Shown: positions 59,139 to 64,000 of the stretch, piece after piece
How positions within the stretch are numbered: position 1 is the stretch's first letter
Layout of the letters: each line of letters begins with the position of its first letter
Source: Streptomyces sp. SID12488
GTDB lineage: Bacteria > Actinomycetota > Actinomycetes > Streptomycetales > Streptomycetaceae
NCBI RefSeq assembly: GCF_010548275.1
Contig: NZ_JAAGLT010000013.1
Location: 153,141-217,140 of the forward strand
DNA length: 64,000 nt
Reading direction: 5' to 3'
Position numbers and translations under genes: made by a program
Notes under the pieces: generated by a model
Seen by the model: the letters and a program-made list of their open reading frames with translations, nothing else
Told to the model about the DNA's origin: nothing
Database searches by the model: none

Positions 59139-60595
59139 GCAACGAACTACAGCTGAGTGAGTTGCTGATCGACGGCAAGCAGGTTCCCGCCGCCGACGGC
59201 CGCTCCTTCACCGTCCTCGACCCCTCCGACGGGACGGCCATCGCCCAGGTGGCACTGGCCGGCGAGGCGGACGTGAACCAGGCGGTGGCCGCCGCACGCG
59301 CAGCCTTCACCTCGCCCGAGTGGGCCGGGATGCGCGCGGCCGACCGGGGCCGCATCCTCTACCGGATCGCGGAGGCCATCCGCTATCAGGGCGAACGGCT
59401 GGCCCGCCTGGAGAGCCAGGACGTCGGCAAGCCACTGCGCCAGGCGAAGGCCGATGTCGAGGCCGCCGCCCGGTACTTCGAGTTCTACGCGGGCGTCGCC
59501 GACAAGCTCGGCGGCACCACGGTCCCCCTCGGGCCCGGCCTCATCGACTACACCGTCCGTGAGCCGATCGGCGTCTCCGGCCAGATCATCCCCTTCAACT
59601 ACCCCCTGCAGAACACCGCGCGGGGTTCCGCCCCCGCGCTGGCGGCAGGCTGCACCGTGGTGCTCAAGCCGTCGCCGGAGGCGCCGCTCACCCCGTTGGA
59701 GATCGGCAGGATCGCCCTGGAGTGCGGCCTTCCGCCGGGCGTCCTGAACGTCGTCCCCGGTGACGGCGAGACCGGGGCGGCGCTCGCCGGCCACCCGGAC
59801 ATCGACCAGGTCACCTTCACCGGCTCGGTGCCCACCGGTATCAAGGTCGCCCAGGCCGCCGCCGCCAACGTGGTCCCTTCCGTCATGGAGCTGGGCGGCA
59901 AGTCCCCGGTCGTCGTCTTCGCCGACGCCGACTTCGACCTGGCCCTCGGCGCCGTCGCGGCCTCCGCGTTCGGCAACGCCGGCCAGACCTGCTCGGCCGG
60001 CACCCGGCTGCTGCTCCAGCGCGGCGCCGAGGAGTTCCTCGACAAGCTCGCCGCCCACGCCGCCGCACTGCGCGTCGGCCCGGGTCTCGCCGACCCGGAC
60101 ATCGGTCCGCTGGTCGCCGCCCGGCAGCGCGACCGGGTCCTGGGCTATCTGGACCTGGCCCGCGAGGAGGGCGCCGTGGCCCGGGCCGGTGGCCGTGCGC
60201 CGTCCGACCCGGCGCTGGCCGACGGCTACTACGTCGAGCCGACCGTGCTCACCGGCCTGACCAACGACGCCCGGTGCGCCCGCGAGGAGATCTTCGGCCC
60301 TGTCGTCACCGTCATCGAGTTCGACGACGCCGACGATGCCCTGGACATCGCCAACGACAGCCCGTACGGCCTCGCGTCCTACGTCTGGACCCGCGACATC
60401 GACAAGGCGATGCGGCTCGCCGAGGGCATCCGGGCCGGCCAGGTCTACGTCAACGCCACCGGCGTCGGCACCGGCGTGGAACTCCCCTTCGGCGGCTACA
60501 AGCACAGCGGCTGGGGCCGGGAGAAAGGCCTCGAAGGCCTGTCGAGCTACCTGCAGACCAAGAACGTCTGCATCGGGTTCGGGAACCGGTCATGA
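59135..60595 (+). CDS. aldehyde dehydrogenase family protein
   Basis: 486 residues, ATGA overlap. ALDH motifs: GQIIPFNYPLQNTARGSAPALAAGC, Glu in VMELGGKSP (near 251), Cys in GQTCSAGTR (near 285), FGGYKHSGWGREKG. It would oxidise the aldehyde from the aminotransferase or the amine oxidases to a carboxylate. By position it is the DoeC-like step if the pathway ends in aspartate. It differs from the gabD-like protein at 46767. Confidence 0.93.
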   Translation: MSNELQLSELLIDGKQVPAADGRSFTVLDPSDGTAIAQVALAGEADVNQAVAAARAAFTSPEWAGMRAADRGRILYRIAEAIRYQGERLARLESQDVGKPLRQAKADVEAAARYFEFYAGVADKLGGTTVPLGPGLIDYTVREPIGVSGQIIPFNYPLQNTARGSAPALAAGCTVVLKPSPEAPLTPLEIGRIALECGLPPGVLNVVPGDGETGAALAGHPDIDQVTFTGSVPTGIKVAQAAAANVVPSVMELGGKSPVVVFADADFDLALGAVAASAFGNAGQTCSAGTRLLLQRGAEEFLDKLAAHAAALRVGPGLADPDIGPLVAARQRDRVLGYLDLAREEGAVARAGGRAPSDPALADGYYVEPTVLTGLTNDARCAREEIFGPVVTVIEFDDADDALDIANDSPYGLASYVWTRDIDKAMRLAEGIRAGQVYVNATGVGTGVELPFGGYKHSGWGREKGLEGLSSYLQTKNVCIGFGNRS

Positions 60596-61530
60596 GATAC
60601 CGCCCGCTCGGAGAGCGCGGTCCCACCGTCTCGGTGGTCGGGGTGGGCGGCAACAACTTCGGCGCCCGCCTCGACGAGGACGGCACGAAGGCCGTCGTCC
60701 ACGCCGCCATCGACGCAGGCATCACCCTGTTCGACACCGCCGACATGTACGGCGGGTCCGGAGAACGGGGCGGCTCGCGCGGCGATGGTGAACGGCTGCT
60801 GGGCACGGCCCTCAAGGGCAGACGTGACGAGGTCGTGCTGGCCACCAAGTTCGGCATGGAGATGGGCAGGGACGCGGACCTGTACGGTCCGCGCGGGGCA
60901 CGTGCCTACCTCCGGTACGCGGTGGAGGCGTCACTGCGCCGACTCGGCACCGACCGGATCGACCTGTACCAGTACCACGAGCCGGACGGCGTGACTCCGC
61001 TGGAGGAGACCGTCACCGCCCTGCGGGAACTGGTGGACGAGGGCAAGATCCGGTACCTCGGCTGCTCCAACCTGCCGGCCGGCGATCTCACGGACGACTT
61101 CGTGTCGGTCCAGGCCCGCTACCACCTGCTCGACCGCGCTGTGGAGAAGGACCTCGTCCCCGCCTGCATCAGCCACGGCGTCGGCCTGCTGCCGTACTAC
61201 CCGCTGGCCAACGGCCTGCTCAGCGGAAAGTACCGGCGCGGTGAGCAGCCCCCGCCCGGCAGCCGACTGTCCTGGCGGCAGGGCTGGCTCACCGACGTGG
61301 CCCTCGACAAGGCCGAGGCGCTCACCACGTACGGCGCCGAACGAGGACTCACCCTCCTCCAGGTCGCCGTGGGCGCACTGGCCGCGCTCCCCGCCGTCGG
61401 CTCCGTCATCTCCGGAGCCATGACCCCCGACCAGGTCACCGCCAACGCGGCGGCGGCCGACTGGATCCCCGACCCGGCCGACCTGGCCGCACTCGACGCG
61501 ATCGTCACCCCCGGCGAACGCGTCGTCTGA
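60592..61530 (+). CDS. aldo/keto reductase
   Basis: 312 residues, ATGA overlap. AKR fold with the catalytic set: Asp and Tyr in FDTADMYGG, Lys in LATKFGME, His in YQYHEPDG. GCSNLPAGDL and SVISGAMTPDQV are typical of the AKR group that uses NADPH. It may reduce a side-product aldehyde or ketone of the operon. There is a 53-nt gap before the next gene. Confidence 0.92.
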   Translation: MRYRPLGERGPTVSVVGVGGNNFGARLDEDGTKAVVHAAIDAGITLFDTADMYGGSGERGGSRGDGERLLGTALKGRRDEVVLATKFGMEMGRDADLYGPRGARAYLRYAVEASLRRLGTDRIDLYQYHEPDGVTPLEETVTALRELVDEGKIRYLGCSNLPAGDLTDDFVSVQARYHLLDRAVEKDLVPACISHGVGLLPYYPLANGLLSGKYRRGEQPPPGSRLSWRQGWLTDVALDKAEALTTYGAERGLTLLQVAVGALAALPAVGSVISGAMTPDQVTANAAAADWIPDPADLAALDAIVTPGERVV

Positions 61531-61583
61531 CGCCCCACCCCACCCCTGGAAATCCGGAAACCCGCGAGACTGAGGCGAACACC

Positions 61584-62249
61584 ATGCGAGAGATCGTCAC
61601 CTTCGACGCCTACGCCACCCTGATCAACTTCGAGCTGGGCCCCACGACCCTGAAGGTCCTGGAGGACCGGCTGGACCTGGACAACCTGGAAGTCGACGAG
61701 TTCCTCGACGACTTCCGCGTCATGCGGTTCCAGGCCGTGCTGGAGGCCTACCGCCCGTACCACGAGATCCTGCACTCCAGCCTGCGCAACGCCATGCGTC
61801 TGCACGGCCTGGAGTACCGCGACTCCGACGGTGACGCGCTGGTCGAGGCCGTCCCCACCTTCGGCCCTTTCCCGGAGGTCCCGGACGCGCTGCGCCAGCT
61901 GAAGACCAGGTACGAGATCGCCATCATCTCCAACAGCGACGACAACCTGATCGCGCGCAACGTGGAGAACATCGGCGTCGAGTTCGACTACGTCATCACC
62001 GCCCAGCAGGCCGGCGCCTACAAGCCGGACCGCCAGACCTTCGAGCACGCCTTCAAGACCATGGGCGTCGAGCCGTCGCAGGTCATCCACACCGCCCAGG
62101 GCTGGGAGTACGACCACATCCCGACCCGCGACCTCGGCCTGAAGCGCCGGGTGTGGATCAACCGCTACGGCCGCCCCGGCAGCGCCGACTACCAGCCGTA
62201 CGACGAGCTGCCCGACCTGTCGGGCCTGCCGAAGCTCCTCGGCTGCTGA
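61584..62249 (+). CDS. HAD hydrolase, haloacid-dehalogenase type II-like
   Basis: 221 residues. HAD motifs: nucleophile Asp in FDAYATL (residues 7-13), Ser/Asn in IISNSDD, Lys in GAYKPDRQTFE, and a fourth motif near GWEYDHIPTRDLGL. It resembles L-2-haloacid dehalogenase/HAD type II proteins but lacks clear evidence for dehalogenation; a phosphatase or other hydrolase is as likely. It sits inside the catabolic operon with a 49-nt gap to the oxidase. Confidence 0.85.
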   Translation: MREIVTFDAYATLINFELGPTTLKVLEDRLDLDNLEVDEFLDDFRVMRFQAVLEAYRPYHEILHSSLRNAMRLHGLEYRDSDGDALVEAVPTFGPFPEVPDALRQLKTRYEIAIISNSDDNLIARNVENIGVEFDYVITAQQAGAYKPDRQTFEHAFKTMGVEPSQVIHTAQGWEYDHIPTRDLGLKRRVWINRYGRPGSADYQPYDELPDLSGLPKLLGC

Positions 62250-62298
62250 CCACGGCGTACCGGCGCAACAGGACTGAAAGACACAGAGGACGCACGCC

Positions 62299-63582
62299 AT
62301 GAAGCAGATCCCCTACTGGCTGGACACAGCCCCCGCCTTCCCCGACCGCTCCGGAAAGGCCCTGCCCGACGAGGCGGACGTGGTGGTGATCGGCGGCGGT
62401 CTCACCGGCCTGTCCACCGCCTACCACGCCGCCCGCAAAGGCGCTCGGGTCGTCCTGGTCGAGAAGGACAAGGTGGGCTCGGGCGCCTCCGGCCGCAACG
62501 GCAGCATGTGCACCCAGGGCATCACCATCAGCCCCGCCGACGCGCGCAAGCGCTACGGGCAGGAGCGGGCCCGGGAGCTGTACGACGCCTTCCGCGAGGC
62601 GGTCGACGTCGTCGAGGAGCTCACTCGTACCGAGAACATCGACTGTGACTTCAACCGCTCCGGACGCCTCGGCGCGGTCTGCAAGCCCGGGCACTTCGAC
62701 GGTCTGCGGGCCAAGCAGCGCGACCTGGCCGACAACTTCGGCCACGAGACGATCGTCCTGAGCAAGAGCGAACTCCGTGCCGAACTCGGCACGGACTACT
62801 ACCACGGCGCCCTGCTCGATCCGCTCAGCGCGGGCCTGCACGTGGGCAAGTTCGTCGGCGGCCTGGCAGACGCCGCCGAGCGGGCCGGCGCCGAGATCCA
62901 TGAGCGCAACGCCGCCACCGGCCTCACCCGTCTGCCTGGCGGCGGCTTCGTGGTGGAGACCCAGCACGGCACCATCCGTGCCAAGCAGGTCATGGCGGCG
63001 ACGGACGCCTACACCGACAAGTCGATGCCATGGTTCCGCAAGCGGCTGATCAACGTCGGCAGCTTCATCATCGTCACCGAGCCGCTGGGCGAGGCGCGTG
63101 CCAAGGAACTCATCCCCAACGGCCGCCTGCTGGTCGCCCACAAGAACGTCGGCCACTACGTCCGCCTCACCCCCGACAACCGCCTCGCCTTCGGGGGCCG
63201 GGCCCGCTTCGCCCCCTCCAATCCGGCCTCCGACGTCAAGAGCGGCGACATCCTCAAGCGGGAGATGACGGAGATCTTCCCGCAGCTGGCCGGGACGCGG
63301 ATCGACTACGTCTGGGGCGGCATGGTCGGCTTCTCCTGGGACCGCGTCCCGCACGCGGGTGACGTCAACGGCCTGTACTACTCCATGGGTTACTGCGGCC
63401 ACGGCGTCCAGATGGCCACCTACATGGGCCGCGCCGTCGCCGAGATGATGGACGGCAAGCCGGAGGCGAACCCTCTGCGTGGCTTCGGATTCCCGAAGGT
63501 GCCCGTCCCCTTCTACAACGGCACTCCCTGGTTCCTGCCGTTCGGCGGTGCCTACTACAAGGCGAAGGACCGGCTGTTCTGA
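62299..63582 (+). CDS. FAD-dependent oxidoreductase, PuuB-like
   Basis: 427 residues. DAO fold: VVVIGGGLTGLSTAYHAARKGARVVLVEKDKVGSGASGRNGS near residue 29, NVGSFIIVTEPLG and the C-terminal GMVGFSWDRVPHAGDVNGLYYSMGYCGHGVQMATYMG. PuuB oxidises gamma-glutamylputrescine to an aldehyde; this protein could deaminate an N-acylated diamine or amino acid. It is a second amine oxidase in the operon, not closely related to the MTOX-like one. A hexanucleotide repeat follows its stop. Confidence 0.88.
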   Translation: MKQIPYWLDTAPAFPDRSGKALPDEADVVVIGGGLTGLSTAYHAARKGARVVLVEKDKVGSGASGRNGSMCTQGITISPADARKRYGQERARELYDAFREAVDVVEELTRTENIDCDFNRSGRLGAVCKPGHFDGLRAKQRDLADNFGHETIVLSKSELRAELGTDYYHGALLDPLSAGLHVGKFVGGLADAAERAGAEIHERNAATGLTRLPGGGFVVETQHGTIRAKQVMAATDAYTDKSMPWFRKRLINVGSFIIVTEPLGEARAKELIPNGRLLVAHKNVGHYVRLTPDNRLAFGGRARFAPSNPASDVKSGDILKREMTEIFPQLAGTRIDYVWGGMVGFSWDRVPHAGDVNGLYYSMGYCGHGVQMATYMGRAVAEMMDGKPEANPLRGFGFPKVPVPFYNGTPWFLPFGGAYYKAKDRLF

Positions 63583-63618
63583 GCCGATGCCGATGCCGAT
63601 GCCGATGCCGATGCCGAC
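63583..63618 (+). repeat. hexanucleotide tandem repeat
   Basis: Five perfect GCCGAT units (63583-63612) followed by GCCGAC, right after the stop of the PuuB-like gene. The 165-bp gap to aspA has no other notable feature. Confidence 0.8.
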
Positions 63619-63747
63619 GGCGTCGAAGCCACAGGGACTTCCCAGGCAGCGGAACTGGGACGTCCCTGCGGCTTTGCGGTCTCACGGCCTGTTGCCGCAC
63701 CCCAGTCACGTCCACGCCCAACCGCATCGGGAAAGGCCCGCCCCACC

Positions 63748-64000
63748 ATGACCGCAGCAGCCCAGCGCAGCGCCGCCGCAGTCCACCGCAGCGAACACGA
63801 CCTCCTCGGCGACCGGGACGTCCCTGCCGAGGCGTACTGGGGTGTCCACACCCTGCGCGCCACGGAGAACTTCCCCATCACCGGCATGACCATCTCCGCC
63901 TACCCGCACCTCATCGACGCCCTCGCCGCCGTCAAGGAGGCCGCCGCCCTCGCCAACGAGGAACTCGGGCTGCTGGAGCCGAAGAAGGCCGCCGCGATCG
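63748..64000 (+). CDS. aspA: aspartate ammonia-lyase, 5' part
   Basis: The first 84 residues from the ATG at 63748; the gene runs off the window. The start reads like AspA/fumarase superfamily: SEHDLLGDRDVPAEAYWGVHTLRATENFPITG, then YPHLIDALAAVKEAAALANEELGLL. It would cleave aspartate to fumarate and ammonia. Its place at the end of this operon would fit a pathway that ends in aspartate. The active-site loop (GSSxMPxKxN) lies outside the window. Confidence 0.85.
   Translation, partial: MTAAAQRSAAAVHRSEHDLLGDRDVPAEAYWGVHTLRATENFPITGMTISAYPHLIDALAAVKEAAALANEELGLLEPKKAAAI

Noticed and set aside
50451..64000. Simple assignment of the operon to ectoine degradation
   Set aside because: No ectoine hydrolase, EutA/B/C or ectoine importer is present, and two amine oxidases are unexplained; only the later steps are parallel.

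Overview
High-GC, gene-dense DNA with GTG and TTG starts, GGAGG ribosome sites and many ATGA/GTGA stop-start overlaps. This, plus F420-type and DUF5999/DUF6099-type genes, SepF and AAA-like neighbours, a nitrate reductase fused to a flavoprotein and Streptomyces-type intergenic repeats, points to a Streptomyces chromosome. The window is mostly ordinary chromosome on the left and metabolic accessory operons on the right. No rRNA, tRNA, CRISPR array, transposase or prophage was seen.

Left part (1-29.5 kb). It opens with the end of an RNA methyltransferase gene. Next come a truncated AraC regulator, a secreted alpha/beta hydrolase, a TIGR01777 oxidoreductase behind a palindromic promoter, a Met/His-rich membrane protein with a SigC-like ECF sigma factor, a divergent MarR/YceI pair, a large membrane protein, and a nitrate reductase-flavoprotein fusion with a GlnR-type box upstream. 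Then follow a SepF-ATPase-MazG group, a possible 56-residue peptide gene, an LLM-class F420 oxidoreductase, the remnant of a TAP-type hydrolase, a secreted M1 peptidase, the Hen1-Pnkp RNA-repair pair, a coupled SPFH/NAD-kinase-like pair, arginine deiminase with ornithine carbamoyltransferase, and an RsbW-like ATPase.

Middle (29.8-40 kb). This is an aryl-CoA catabolic cluster: enoyl-CoA hydratase, a two-domain FAD monooxygenase/OYE reductase of the 2-aminobenzoyl-CoA or salicylyl-CoA type, a PaaX regulator, an aryl-CoA ligase, an acyl-CoA dehydrogenase and a RidA protein. An identical 12-bp motif lies in two of its promoter regions. Small DUF5999 and secreted genes, an aminopeptidase P and a frameshifted OLD-family nuclease remnant follow.

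Right part (40.7-64 kb). A PucR regulator is divergent from a coupled GABA-type operon (aminotransferase, a 961-residue FAD/Fe-S dehydrogenase, semialdehyde dehydrogenase). Then come two tandem, near-duplicate IclR regulators, each with the same operator layout. The second is divergent from an operon of at least 13 kb: an MTOX-like oxidase, two AstE/AspA-type zinc amidohydrolases, a polyamine-type ABC transporter, a class III aminotransferase, an aldehyde dehydrogenase, an aldo/keto reductase, a HAD hydrolase, a PuuB-like oxidase and the start of aspartate ammonia-lyase. The gene content suggests import and stepwise dismantling of an N-acylated diamino compound to aspartate and fumarate. It parallels the late steps of ectoine breakdown without ectoine hydrolase. 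This is the best candidate for an undescribed system in the window.
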